Shown here: positions 49,156-60,910 of the stretch, piece by piece
Position numbering within the stretch: position 1 is the first letter of the stretch
How the letters are laid out: each line of letters starts with the position of its first letter
Assembly (NCBI GenBank): GCA_001683735.1
Contig: LUGG01000003.1
Span: forward strand, 62,001 to 126,000
DNA from: Grifola frondosa
Taxonomy: Eukaryota > Basidiomycota > Agaricomycetes > Polyporales > Grifolaceae
Length of the DNA stretch: 64,000 bases
Reading direction: 5' to 3'
Made by a program: the position numbers and the translations under genes
The notes under the pieces: generated by a model
The model's input: the letters and a program-made list of their open reading frames with translations, nothing else
Databases searched by the model: none
Told to the model about the DNA's origin: nothing

Positions 49156-52100
49156 CTTGTACAAGCTGTCTACCTTTTGACGTATGGAAGGAGAACACCT
49201 CGCTGGCGCTTTGGCATGAAAGCTTCTTTCCTCATGCCACGAGGTCTGGAATGCTGGTTGATCTGTCAATCACCTTCGCTGCAGCGCTCTAATGAATTCT
49301 ATAGCATGCAAGAATAAAACGCAAGACAGCTCACTGCCTGAAAGCACTGCAAAGGGCGGGAAATACCTGCACGAACATGTCGCATGTCTCATAATTGCGG
49401 GTGGCGCAAGAGCCGGTGCTCCTCGAGAAGCTCTGCAATTTGACAATTGTTCCAGAGTCGCTCATCTGCAATCCAAGCCCCCTATTAAGCTTATCAGTCC
49501 TGAGTCGTGCATCTTACTGAAGAATGGCGGACGTCTATGACGTGCTAAGCCGTACCATCGCGTTCTGAATCGTATCAGTCCCTTTAATCCTATAGGACGT
49601 TTCGATGACAGGAGAAACTGATGCCTGTATTATTGGTCAACGCGCTTGTCAAAATCATGTGGAGCTACTGGCCTGACTTTCACGAGCTGCGTTACATGTG
49701 GGACACTCTCCGGGATTATTGGGTACACCACAGGAGCTCGTTGGCATATTGTAGCGAAGACTTCGGGGTTTGTTCGTCACGTCGATCCTCATCTTGCAGA
49801 TTGACCCCAGGACCTAGACAACCCTGTCAGGGAGCGTCACACAGAAATGTAGTACGTACACAGCATTTGCGAGGCGGGAATATCTCATCTGCGATGGTGA
49901 CTCTACGCCTGATGCTCGTTGACTGGAAGTTAGGTGGTCCAGTTAGCAGCGCGAGGTTCCCAGAGGCATTGCTGGGTGAAGAATTGACGAAGAGACGCCA
50001 ATCAAAGATCTCAACCACCGCCCTAGATGACAGCTTGCCCGTTCTAAAGACAACTTTGGATAAATTGGTGGCACATACCGCGGAAAGCTAGGTCAAGAAT
50101 ATTGTTTAGGTTGAGACTAAGTTCGGCCGTGTAGACGTTGTGGATGTATAGCCCATAATCAACACACCCATGTGCTTATAAAACAGCTGTTACCTGCAAG
50201 AAATCCTGCTGAATCAGCATATTTTGTCGGGAAAGACGACCAAAGCACTTATATGATGTTTCCCGCATTAATTCAACAGCAATATGGACGCTGTTGCCAA
50301 GTCAGTGGGTCGAACATTTTCATCAAGGGTCAGCACTCACGAACAAATAACATGGAAAGCTCCAGGATCTCACCACACATAAATTCACAAATCCAGAGAT
50401 TTTTGCCATCGAACGTGATAACTGAGAGATTGATTGAGGAGTGCCTCTTGGATATTACTCGTTGAAGGAATCTCGTCTTCAACAGCCGCCCAAAATGGCA
50501 ACCTACGAGCGCTTGTTCATCCTATCAAGTTGCGAACTGAATCTCTACTGTCCTCATAGGAAACGGACCTATTCACAGACACTACGTGAGTATTGTGAAA
50601 GCTCGTGGGGCATAGATGCTTTTCGACGACGATACTGTCGACACCATCAAAAAGTCCCTGGGCGCCAAATTGAGGTATTTGACCACAGCATTTTGTCCAG
50701 TTCCAAATGTCGAGAAACAAGATTGGAACTCAAGTCCTTTTGCAACGCTCACTTGCATAAGCCAGACAGATCGATGCAGCGTGAGAGACGTCCTGTGGCG
50801 CTACAAATCCCAAAAGGAAGCGACTTTCTCACGCGTAGTATGCGCTGGCATTTCAGTCAGTACTCAAACCGTAGCAAATATTGGGGAGATCACATCGAGT
50901 GTTTCTCTACCATGATCTAGCTGACATCCCTCGCATGCTATCGATCAAAGTCCTTACACAGACTTGTGTGAAGATCTGTCAGTAACAATAATCAAAACTT
51001 GCTATTGATGATGAACGAGTTTGAAGGCTGTTCATCGACTTCTCTAGTCTGACGAACAATGGAGCGTGAAGGCATCATATTCTGAGAGCCCACTGTGAGA
51101 TCTTCCGTGCATACGTGCTCAACATTTTTCCGTACTATCGAATATTTATGGATCCTAAATTTCAATTGATATCGTCCAGGTATTCCCTGGTATTCCACGC
51201 GCTCATTTTACTCCAGAGAAGCTGAAGCGCAAAATTACAACCAATCTACTATCTGCATGATAAAACAAAAGGTGTTCGCTTGTATCATCTTTCTGTCTTA
51301 CGCATCGTGTTCAAACTAATGCATGCGAGTGGCCAGATCCGATCCTAGGACACCTTCTCTGCAAACCGCATGATTATCCAATTTTTTTGGCTTCGTTGCC
51401 ATTCGTTGATCATCTAGGCGCTCCTACATTTGCTTGACCGCCATTCACTGTACTCCCAGACGACCAAGCAGGGCCCTCATTGTGTTGATCAACGTCTTCC
51501 GCATTTCTTCTGCCTGGAGACTTCCGTGCTAGCTTCCTTCAGTGCTGGACTTTCCCTAAAACTTTCCTGTGCCACCATCCCTGTGCTATACGCAAACCAC
51601 TCTGCTCTCTGACACTGGCAGTGCAGGAAAATAACTCCTTGCAGCGCTTGTTCTTCTGACCTTTCCCGATTTGGTAGGCGACGGTCTCTTTTGAGCCATC
51701 CATCGTGCATCGCATGCGCGTGCTGGCTTTTCCTACCCAGTCCGCTCGAGATGTAAGCTACACCCGAAGAGCCCAGCGTCTGCGCACACAGCGCCAAAAA
51801 GACTCCCCTCAGCTTATGATGGCTTGAGCTCGCAGCCACCTTCGATGGCTCTATTCGAACTGAATTATGTGTCTCAAACATTTGGTCATGAGTTGCCAGC
51901 GCGCGGTGCCGCGATGGAGCCGATATCCAACGGTACGCATGGTCGACAATGCTTCTTCTCACTTCTTTGACCCTCGAATTCTGTACAACAGTGTTTTCAG
52001 GCGCAACGAGTGAACTTACTACTTCAAGTAGTCTCCCGTGTCTAATTTGGGAAAGAAGCACCGTCTCCCTATTCCGTCGCCTTGAGTGTGCACTGATCAC

Positions 52101-52248
52101 ATCTCTCAATCATGCGCTGCTTGCCGCTAAGTTCGCAGTATGGAAGGCAGTCATAGGATCTACCATGCACGACGTCGAATGCGGCTGAAAGGGACCTTGT
52201 AACGATGGCTGTCCGCCCTCACATTCTAAGAAGCTTTTCGGGATGAGA
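49156..52248. other. 3-kb stretch without recognised genes
   Basis: Contains ORFs of 156 codons (49621-50091, plus), 97-159 codons (50172-50920, plus) and 206 codons (51489-52109, minus). None shows a known motif. The 206-codon ORF is composition-biased and overlaps plus ORFs, so it is probably spurious. The plus ORF at 49621 has a protein-like start (MPVLLVNALVKIMWSYWPDF) but no homology is recognised. Confidence 0.35.
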
Positions 52249-52255
52249 TATATAA
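52249..52255 (+). promoter_or_regulatory. TATA box of GH92 copy 2
   Basis: TATATAA about 40 nt upstream of the ATG at 52291. Confidence 0.5.
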
Positions 52256-52290
52256 CAGCCTCTGCGGATCTGTGAAGATGACATACGAAG

Positions 52291-55200
52291 ATGCAATTTC
52301 TTCCTCTCCTGCGATGCCTCAGCGTAGCACTAGTGGCCATATTGTCAACTCCAGGCCATGCCCTGTCGATTCAGCCACGAGTCGACGACGCTTCATCTCC
52401 ACTGTCCGTCTCTCAATCCGTTGTCTCTATCCCTGACCCAGCCAGTCATGTTAACCTGTTTATTGGAACTACCGGTGCAGGACATGCGTTTCCTGGTATG
52501 CGAATAGATATTTTACATTTATTATAGTCACTCATTCGTCGTTTTTCTCTCGTAGGAGCAACCCTGCCTCATGGAATGGTGAAGGCCGGCATGGATACTG
52601 ACTCTCCGAATAACGTAGGTTATTATACCTTGATACAGCCTATCTTTTTCTCCATGATTCACTCTTTTTTTCAGCACGCCGGATACGATGCCAACCCAAT
52701 TTATAGCGCAACAGGTTTCTCTCAGTTGCACGATGACGGTACTGGTGGTGTGAGTGACTTTCCGCTTGGCACTTCTTAAGCGATTGTATCTTCATTTCAC
52801 GACGGGCCAGTCGGTACCTCTGTCTTTGTTCAAGATTTGGCCCTTTGCATCGTGTAGTAACGACGACGCCTTTGAAGATTGTCCGACGGATATCAATTCG
52901 AGGAAGGTGCTGCGTAGTTTGCTTGCCGATGGTACGCTAAGCGTTTTTTACTCAATTAAGGAGATCGTTTCACTGATGCTGTCCAATTGCAGGATCGCCG
53001 GATGACTCTGCAGAGCCCGGCTACTTCTCATCCCAACCTGGTAAATACCGCAGCTTCTCTTTAAGTCATATGCAGATCTCATAGATTTTGCGCCACATAA
53101 GTCTACCGGTATTCGGGTGGAGCTTACTGCAACTCGTCGAGCAGCATTGCATCGGTCAGTCTCATCCTATGTATCCGCACACTATCTTACGCTGTCCTCC
53201 TTAGATACACGTTCCCAGAGAACTCGACCAAACCAAGACTGGTGGTCGACCTCTCAAATGACGGCCAGCAGAGTAACACGGAGCCTGTCATGCAGCTTGA
53301 CCCGAACACAGCAAGGGTGATAGGTATATAAGACCCATCATTTTACGCATTTTGTTCTGAATACATGTCTGCCGCAGGAGGAGCATCTTTCGCAGCTTCG
53401 TTTGGACCTGGACGATACCGAGCATATACTTGCGTCGATTTTAAGGGCGATGGCTTTGAATTAGTAAGATCAGTTTTCATATTTGTGAGATCAGCCCACT
53501 AGCTGACACTTGAATCAGGGCAAACCTACCGAATTCGGCACGTGGCTGGGAAGCTCCCCAATCATGGGAACTGTGGACATTATCCAACAATATTCAGGCA
53601 AGTAGCTTCACTTTTAAAGTCGGACGCGAATAACATCCCTTCTAGGCTTCAGAGCCGAACTCGGCTCGCTTCTCACTTTTGCGCCCAATATCAATGGTAT
53701 GATTACTTGATAAATTATGTAGCTAATACAATAACGCTTCCTTTTTCACAGGCACCACGGCCATCCTTGTCCGCGCCGGCGTGTCATTCATCTCGACCAG
53801 TCAGGCATGCGCCAACGCTGAACAGGAGATTCCAGACTTTGACTTCGATAGCGTCCGCTCTGATGCACGTGCAGAATGGAATGAGCTGCTTGGCCGCATC
53901 GAGGTCCAAACAGATGGCGTAGATGACGATATCGTGCAGCTCTTCTATAGCTCTTTGTACAGGACACACATCTCACCTGCAGATTGTAAGTAGTATTACA
54001 TATCATCGTTGGGACCCATCTCATGGGAATAGATACTGGAGAGAATCCTTTATGGGACTCGACAGAACCATACTACGATTCATTCTATTGCAATGTAAGT
54101 GCTGAACCCGTTTATTCGATTTTACGATGACAACATCTCGTTTCAGTGGGATACCTTCCGCACTCTGTATCCGCTTATGTCACTTCACGATCCAGTCAAC
54201 TTCGCCAGGATCGTTAGAGGGATGATCAACATCCAGCAACACGAAGGTGCGTCCATTCCATCTGATGTGAACTTTACTAATACTGTACCATCGATGTGTC
54301 ATTCAGGATGGCTACCCGAGTGCCGTGGTGCCACAGCGAAACAGTGGATCCAAGGTGGCAGCAGTAAGTTCCATTTCTCTCAGGCACGGCAAATATTTCT
54401 GTGGCATACATGTCGCTCGTGACACCCTACCGGATAATGCTGACCAACTGCGCTTACAGATGGTGATCCCATCTTGGGCGAATTCTATGTCAAGTACGTT
54501 CTTGCTCCATGATGTATTTTGTCAGCGATGTAACATGTATGCATATGTGTAGGTTTCATGAACACGCGGATGCTTTGAATGTCTCATCGACGGCATTGTA
54601 CGAAGCGTTACTCGCAGACGCTGAGGATCAGCCGCCTGATTGGGACCTGGAGGGCCGTCAAGTTAACATCTGGAAATCGCTTGGTACGCGCACACGTGCT
54701 CTCCTATTTGTGCACACAAGATCGAATTTAGATTTTTACAGGTTACATCCCTCAAGATACAGTAGAGGCAGGTGGGACAAGTACGAAGCAGGTTTCGCGT
54801 ACCCTTGAGGTAATCGATACTACAACACCCTGTGATTGTGAAGCGGCATTGAGTTGGCATATGTAGTATGCCTTCAACGACTTTGCTATCTCCCAAGTGG
54901 CAAAGATCCTGAATAAGACAGCTGACGGTGTCAAGGTAATGTGAGAACCTTTGCCATCGCATCATGAGCTTACCATTGAGTCCACACAGTACGCTCAACG
55001 TGCAGGCAATTTCATCAACGTCTGGAACCCGAACACAACCGTCCCAACAAACACGTCTATCATCGGAATGATGCAGGTACACCTCGACCATATTCAGTGT
55101 CGACTCGTTACTTACTTACATGGACACTAAGCCTCGATTCTTGAATGGTACCTTTGGTTTCACTGACCCCCGGCACTGCAGTGTCAACGATCCATCAGGA

Positions 55201-56211
55201 TCTAACTGTTTCTTGTTTGCGACGAACAAGGATGGTTTCTATGAAAGTTCACCCATCGTGGTAAGTTCCTCCAACGTTGGTGAGATGAGGCACTTACGAA
55301 CGCCGTCTATTCTAGTATTCTCAGGTGCGAATACTGACTCCACTGGAGAATCAATGACTTATGGACTCCACACAGTTCGTGCCACAAGACACTGCGAAAC
55401 TGGTTGAATTGCAAGGCGGAGCGAGTCAATTTATCTCCCGGCTGGACTTCGTGTTCGATCAGGTACGTGTGCTCCCCTTGCCTGCGAGTGTTTGCACCAC
55501 GATTGACAGCTACTTTTACAAGAATTACTTCGACTCGACCGACGAGCCCTCACAGCAGATTCCCTTCATGTATCATTATGGGAATCGCCCGGGACTCAGT
55601 ACTCAGCGGTCACGACAGGTCATTGCAGAACATTTTAGCACGGCGACCGACGGTCTTCCAGGAAACGATGGTGCGTCTCTTTATACCATCCCCTTTGACC
55701 TTAGCACTGATTTTCCGCATTGGTAGATTCTGGTAGAGCAAATTTCCTCATTCCTCTTCGACACTTGTTTAACTCTGAACACAGGTGCCATGGGAAGCTA
55801 CGCTGCGTTCTACTTGGCTGGACTTTATCCCGTTCCCGCCACCCGACAGTACCTTCTTTCGTCGCCCTATTTCCCTCAGATCTCTTTCTTCAATCCAGTG
55901 CTCAATACGACGACGACGATCAAGGCGAACGGATTCCAAGGCAATCCGGCCAACGGAACCGGAGGCCAAGTCTTCGTCGAGGTTAGCATATCATCTTACT
56001 TTCACTACGGGATTTCCTATTCATATCGACTGCATTCTCATAGAGCGTGACCATTGATGGTGAACCGTGGAAGTCAAACTGTTTCCTTGATTGGGACGCG
56101 TTCACGAAGGGCTCTACTATTGAGCTCCAACTGACCACCAACCTTAACGTGACGTGCGGCAACAGCACGGATTCTCTACCTCCCTCGCTCTCGACGGGAG
56201 GGTTTGATTAA
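52291..56211 (+). CDS. GH92 alpha-mannosidase, copy 2 (intact, about 20 exons)
   Basis: Secreted exo-alpha-1,2-mannosidase of family GH92, which acts with Ca2+ by inversion and releases mannose from glycoproteins. Start MQFLPLLRCLSVALVAIL (signal peptide), then DPASHVNLFIGTTGAGHAFP, ATLPHGMVKAGMDTDSPNN, HAGYDANPIYSATGFSQLHD, VPLSLFKIWPFASC, SPDDSAEPGYFSS, RLVVDLSNDGQQSNTEPVMQ, GASFAASFGPGRYRAYTCVD, AWNELLGRI-type core near 53870, WDSTEPYYDSFYC, GWLPECRGATAKQWIQGGSN, DPILGEFYVKF and GLPGNDD-SGAMGSY. The exons I checked join in frame without slips, and the stop is at 56209-56211. All introns checked are GT-AG except one GC-AG (53598-53645). A 6-nt micro-exon sits at 55727-55732. Length near 770 residues fits the family. 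A TATA box lies about 40 nt upstream. Confidence 0.92.
53598..53645 (+). other. GC-AG intron in GH92 copy 2
   Basis: Donor GCAAGT after CAATATTCAG and acceptor TTCTAG; removing these 48 nt joins QQYSG to FRAELGSLLTFAP in frame. The strong GCAAGT consensus is typical of non-canonical GC donors. Confidence 0.7.
55727..55732 (+). other. 6-nt micro-exon (ATTCTG) of GH92 copy 2
   Basis: Flanked by an acceptor TTGGTAG and a donor GTAGAG. Introns are 55671-55726 and 55733-55784. It supplies two bases of the Asp codon, one Ser codon and the first base of the Gly codon in GND-D-S-G-AMG. Confidence 0.75.
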
Positions 56212-56439
56212 GAGCGGAGGAACGACAGTTGCGCGCATATACACGCGCCTGATTTATAACGATCTTCACGATTTCTCAGATCTATTCATCGCCTCTCCAT
56301 TATCTTGTTCTTTCGCCCTACCCTAGTACTACTGTTCATGGATTTATTACCTTTGATATATATGTGTGTGTGTCTTCACTCTAAGGATAACAATTGAATG
56401 CATGATCAACAAACGAAGAGAATAGAACATACAGCACTC

Positions 56440-57010
56440 AACCTGGAATGTAATAGAAATAGTGCGCCGGATCGTCGCACACGCCAACAGTCGTGTACGC
56501 CTCGATTGTGCAATCCACAATACATGCAAACGTGCTTGTGTATCCACACGCCTGATACCCGGGTGTAAGCAAGCCCCAGAACGCCGTCCCACATGCGACT
56601 GAAATCGGCAAAAGCGACGTTCAGCGGGGCGCTGACATTCTGTCCCCGGCGAAAACTGCTCACTTCGTCGAAGATTGTTTGCTTGTACGCCTCTCCGGGG
56701 GACGTGTGCATAACTCTGCCGTAGACGTCAATGATAAGGAATGAACGTGCGTTGGTCGGGGCACTGGCGAGGAGTTGTATCTGGATTAAGGCAGCTTGTA
56801 GGTGGTCGCCGTCCGCTGGATTGGTGCGTCGGGTACATAGGCCTTAGTCGAATGAGATAGACGAATATTACTCACTTTTAGAACCTTCGTAGCCACTGTT
56901 CACGTTGAACGGTTGAACCTTGATCAGATCAATTCTGATCCGAATATCTATTTAATGCCGAAAGCAGTTGTGTACAGCGTAGTCTTCGAACCGAGCTCAT
57001 TCGATATGTG
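56440..57010 (-). pseudogene. SGNH carbohydrate esterase (CE16-like), 3' part
   Basis: C-terminal part of a secreted acetyl esterase of the SGNH type. On the minus strand: LIKVQPFNVNSGYEGSK near 56910, NPADGDHLQAALIQIQLLAS followed by APTNARSFLIIDVYGRVMHT and GEAYKQTIFDEVSSF, then APLNVAFADFSRMWDGVLG, NPGYQAFGYTSTFACVVDCT near 56550, and a stop right after HYFYYIPG at about 56442. The family continues with HPSKETHR-type residues carrying the catalytic His, so the active-site His is missing. The upstream part of the gene lies at 57985-58444. Confidence 0.65.
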
Positions 57011-57980
57011 GCCACTTCAAAAATGACTTAGAAGTGGAATTTCGTGTGGATTGCACTATACTAACTAAACTTGATCTTCTTCGGGTTGCTACACGGCCAA
57101 CGCGATCAATTGCCGCGTCAATGTTTAGCGAAACATAGTGTGACAGTATTGTTACCATGCCAGTAACATCCCGCGACAACACTGTGCCAGCGCAGGATCA
57201 GGGGCTTTGGGCGTCATTCCCATGCGAGCACGATGTTGGGACAACATTGGAATGGTATTGAGAATCCAAGGCGCCCGCAGCATTGTGCCAGTGTGCCACC
57301 GTTGTCCTGGCTGTGCTGTAGCAAGGTCAATGACCATCACTGTAAATATGCATTCCTTCTTAATGAATTTGTCTTCAGCCTAATAGAAACAGAGTCTAAC
57401 ATATTATTGAGTTTACTAAGGAGGCAACCACACAGAATGCTGCTGTTATTATACATTAGTATATACATGGAGACTTCGGAGACATTTGAAGTATTAAGTT
57501 GGCGTATAATGAGTATAATATTTAATGAATCACAGTGTAATAAGTATCTGTAGTCTAGTGGTTATGGTTGTGAAGTTTGTGTGAGTTGCTACTGCGTGAT
57601 ATGGGTTCGAGCCCTGCTGTAGGATAAAATTCCTCTTTTTTATTTATTTTTTCTTATTCCTTCGAGCTTGGGGGGACATTTTTCCGATATTATTCCAATA
57701 TTGTTCCGATACTGTTGCGGCAACGTTGGGATGACATTGAACACTCAATATCGGGTAGAGGTTGCTCCACCAATGTCACACCGGTATTGGCTCTCAAGTA
57801 TTGTGACGATATTTAGCGAATGATATTACGACAATATTATTCCCATACTCGTGACAACACATCAATTCTCAAATGTTGTGACAACATCGCGATTGACCGG
57901 CGGTGTAGGCCCACAAGTCTAGATCGGTGCAGGCACCCGATCGCTGTCAAAACTGCCCAGAAGGATCACTGTTCCTTCGG
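57011..57980. mobile_element. Repeat insertion inside the esterase gene
   Basis: AATATTG-type words recur throughout. The block 57118-57180 (TTTAGCGAAACATAGTGTGA, CGACAACACTGTG) is repeated in diverged form at 57805-57860 (TTTAGCGAATGATATTACGA, GTGACAACACATC), and GTTGGGACAACATTGG near 57236 resembles GTTGGGATGACATTG near 57725. These bracket the tRNA-like unit, suggesting one element nested in another. No transposase or reverse transcriptase ORF is present. Confidence 0.5.
57545..57650 (+). mobile_element. tRNA-derived SINE-like unit
   Basis: TAGTCTAGTGG (57551-57561) matches the Pol III A-box consensus TRGYNNANNNG, and GGTTCGAGCCC (57604-57614) matches the B-box, 42 nt apart. A T-rich tail (CTTTTTTATTTATTTTTTC) follows near 57634. 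The sequence does not fold into a full cloverleaf (T-stem mismatches, no acceptor pairing seen), so it is a tRNA-like head rather than a tRNA gene. Confidence 0.6.
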
Positions 57981-57984
57981 TTCA

Positions 57985-58444
57985 GAGATATTACTCACTG
58001 CGTAATCCGTGAATGTCGCCCCGATATCGTCAGCGATGTTCTCGATCCATATCTTGGCATTTGTCGACCGCCGGCTTGCTCCCGCATCTGGCGGAATTAC
58101 AACGGGCGGTGCAAGAAGGCCCCCATCGTTCACCCCGCCGTCCGTGTACGAATCCTACGATGCAACATTAGTATTAGCCAGTGAGAACGCACAAGAGTAA
58201 CGTTATACCGAATGGCACAATTGTCTTAAGAGATTTCAAATTCAATCCTTCTCTAACGCTTCCAAAGAGATTTCCGCATCGTGGTCCAATGGCTAGATGG
58301 ATGCCGTCATTATATACGCATGCGACGCCAACATGTAAGAGATATTGAACCGTAGATAGGGATGATAATAACCGTACGACACCGGCCTTCAGTACGTACA
58401 GCGAGTACCGACGAGAGCGCACAGGAGATCCACTTGTCAAACAT
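57985..58444 (-). pseudogene. SGNH carbohydrate esterase (CE16-like), 5' part
   Basis: A possible signal exon starts at 58444 (MFDKWISCALSSVLAV). Then GPRCGNLFGSVREGLNLKSL followed by KTIVPFG leads, across an intron ending ATCGTAG, into the block I motif DSYTDGGVNDGGLLAPPVVI near 58150 and IWIENIADDIGATFTDYA near 58020, with a GTGAGT donor. The next exon is missing: the intron runs into the repeat insertion. Block I (GDSYTD) carries the catalytic Ser. Exon phase at the PFG/DSYTD junction is two bases short. Together with the 3' part at 56440-57010 this is one disrupted gene. Confidence 0.65.
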
Positions 58445-60910
58445 CTATAAGACTAAACCAATATCAGCATGTGCTGCAGGACGAAGAGCGAATCAAAACA
58501 GTACCCAGAAGACGACTTGCCATGAGCATCTCATGATCAGAATCGTACCCTCGTGATCAAGTTTAGAAAACGTGGGACTGCATCGTCGTGGAGAGCACAT
58601 CGATTCCGGCGACGAAGAAAACGAAAAGACCAACAGCTCGATGTTGTCCGCAAAACGTCATGATAGCCCGCCGTCTCCACAAGGTTCTGTCCAGCGAGAC
58701 TTCGAGAACACGATGGTATCCAGCACTTGCGTGTAATGGTCGCTCTCATTGCGGTTTAGGTGCCACCACCATCGGTAACTTAAAGAGCTGGAGATAACCA
58801 ATTACGCATATAATGTCACTTCAAGGGGGCGGTGCAAGCGTTACAATCAACAAACGAGGGCAGTTAAAGAGTCTGAGCTGACCTATATCCTGTGGCAAGT
58901 GCCTGTAGACTAGTTCAACAACGACTTTCTCGGAACAATAATCGCCAGTGCACATGGGCTCAGATTTAAAAAAATATCAAAAGCTTGAAGTTCACAAAGG
59001 TGTACTGCCATGCCATAATGCTGGACGTCGACTGCGCTGGCAGGAGCGTGGGTTAATCCGGTCTGAAGAGTGACGGACGCGTCAAAACGCGATCGAATGT
59101 CACGCGTAAAGTCACGCCTGCCAGGCTTATCCCTCAATGTCCAAGTTCTCAATTGCTAAAAGCCCCGTAAACCCCTAGTCACACGCATCTAATGGTTTGT
59201 TTGCCGAGCGACGTGGCGCATGTGGGGAGCCCACATGCACACCAGTCGTTGTGGACTGCGGGCTGCAACAGGCGTGGATCATTGTTTGAAGTTAGCGACA
59301 TAGTGGTGCGCGCAAATTGCGAAGTTTGTACAACTGCAACGCTCTAAAAGCTATGTATATCTATATCGAATTCAAAGATATGCGATACGTTCACCATCAT
59401 CAACTAGATCAGAAATGATGTGGCGTTGAGTACTCATTTTACGTATTATCCTTCGTGGACCTCATAATTTTTCGCGCGGCGCGTGTCAGATACGACCTCG
59501 CTGCTTTGCGGCTCTCGTAATCGCGCTAACCCAGAGTATGCGACCTTCGTTTCAAGCTATTCAATGTGGTCTCGCCAATCCCGTCTCGACACCGGTACCA
59601 GGTGATCATGGATCATTCATACTACAAGTAGTATTAAGTATTTAGTTGATCCCAAATCACGCTGACCATTGCCTTGGAACCATTTCATTGAAGTAGGCTC
59701 GCTTCGTATGCCTCGTTTCGGCAGTGCATATGCACTCCAGCCCATAAAGATGTCCACAGCATCGCGATGCTGAGATACCACCATCCATTCAAGGAGATCA
59801 CATGAGAAGTCCGACAGGACATGGCCTTGTATGGGCCGTATTAACTTTGTCGTCCCTGTCGAGCTGGTGCACGCGGACGATATTGGAATTGAATGCGCAG
59901 ACCAGGTACGAGTTATATCTATGAATCTGTACGTAATTCGCCCTCAGTATTTGTCAGCCGGACAACCCTAAGTAGCATCTTCGCTTCATTTCTAACGTGT
60001 CTTTGCCAGAGGAGCTGTTGCGGTACGATGTTCAGTTCCCGGATGTAGCTCCGGGTGCGCCAGCTTTACGATTAGTTCTCACTTTACTGGAAGGATTCGC
60101 ACTTTGAGACGCAGAATCACGAGTGAGTCCTCATGGCTGCTGAAGTCATCATCTGACGCCAATAAACACACCCTCCAGCGCTATGAAGGTGCTATTCCCC
60201 TTATATATTATTGGTGAGTACCTTTTCGAGACTCGAGGTTGAGGGCAAAAGCTGGTACGGTCCGAATATCGCGCTTGCTATGCTGATTGGCCGGGATTGT
60301 GGGTCCAAACATTGGCTGACAGTGCGAGGAGTCTCAGGACCCCGCACAGGCTGCCTGAATTTACTCACGAGAGCGCTTCTTGGAGTGCCTGTTATGTATA
60401 AAATTACCACCAAGGTGTCCTTGTGGTGACCGTATGCCCGAAAACGAACACGCTGCTGATTCAGAGTGGTTTAGGTTATGGTTTGAGTTGTAGATATCGC
60501 AAGAATGTCGGCAGCCGGAGGTCACGACACTGGCCCAGCGCCGCTGCTTGCAGGAGTATGTTGCAACCAGGGGCTGTTATCATGGCAAGACCACGATAGG
60601 AGGGGGGTTCGGGAAAGGCCGGGGCTGATTCACGCACGAACTGAATCTGACGATTGAATTCAACAGCGGGTAGTGAGCCGAGCGAACTTTACGACACGAT
60701 CTTCCCTTGTGAAGTATCTGCTTCACACGTGTCTTCTGGGGTCCACGCTCTCATCGAGGCATGACATGGACACGCGAGGATAAAGTGTCCTTACCTCTTT
60801 CTGGCTGCGAACTCGCGTTCGTCTCGTCTTCTGCTTTCCTCGACCACTGTCCCATCCTCACCTCCTCCCTTCCCTAACCTCCGCGATCTCCGCTCCCCTT
60901 ACCGATCATC
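58445..60910. other. Stretch with no assignable gene
   Basis: A plus-strand exon-like piece near 59830-60110 reads GRINFVVPVELVHADDIGIE and, after an intron, EELLRYDVQFPDVAPGAPAL. It is unrecognised and followed by stops. The last 130 nt before 60911 are C/T-rich and are the core promoter of the Zn2Cys6 gene. Confidence 0.35.

Noticed and set aside
51489..52109. 206-codon minus-strand ORF
   Set aside because: No domain, Arg/Ser-rich composition, no splice context, overlaps other chance ORFs just upstream of a TATA promoter.
57545..57625. Functional tRNA gene
   Set aside because: A and B boxes are present but acceptor and T-stem pairing fail; better explained as a tRNA-derived repeat.
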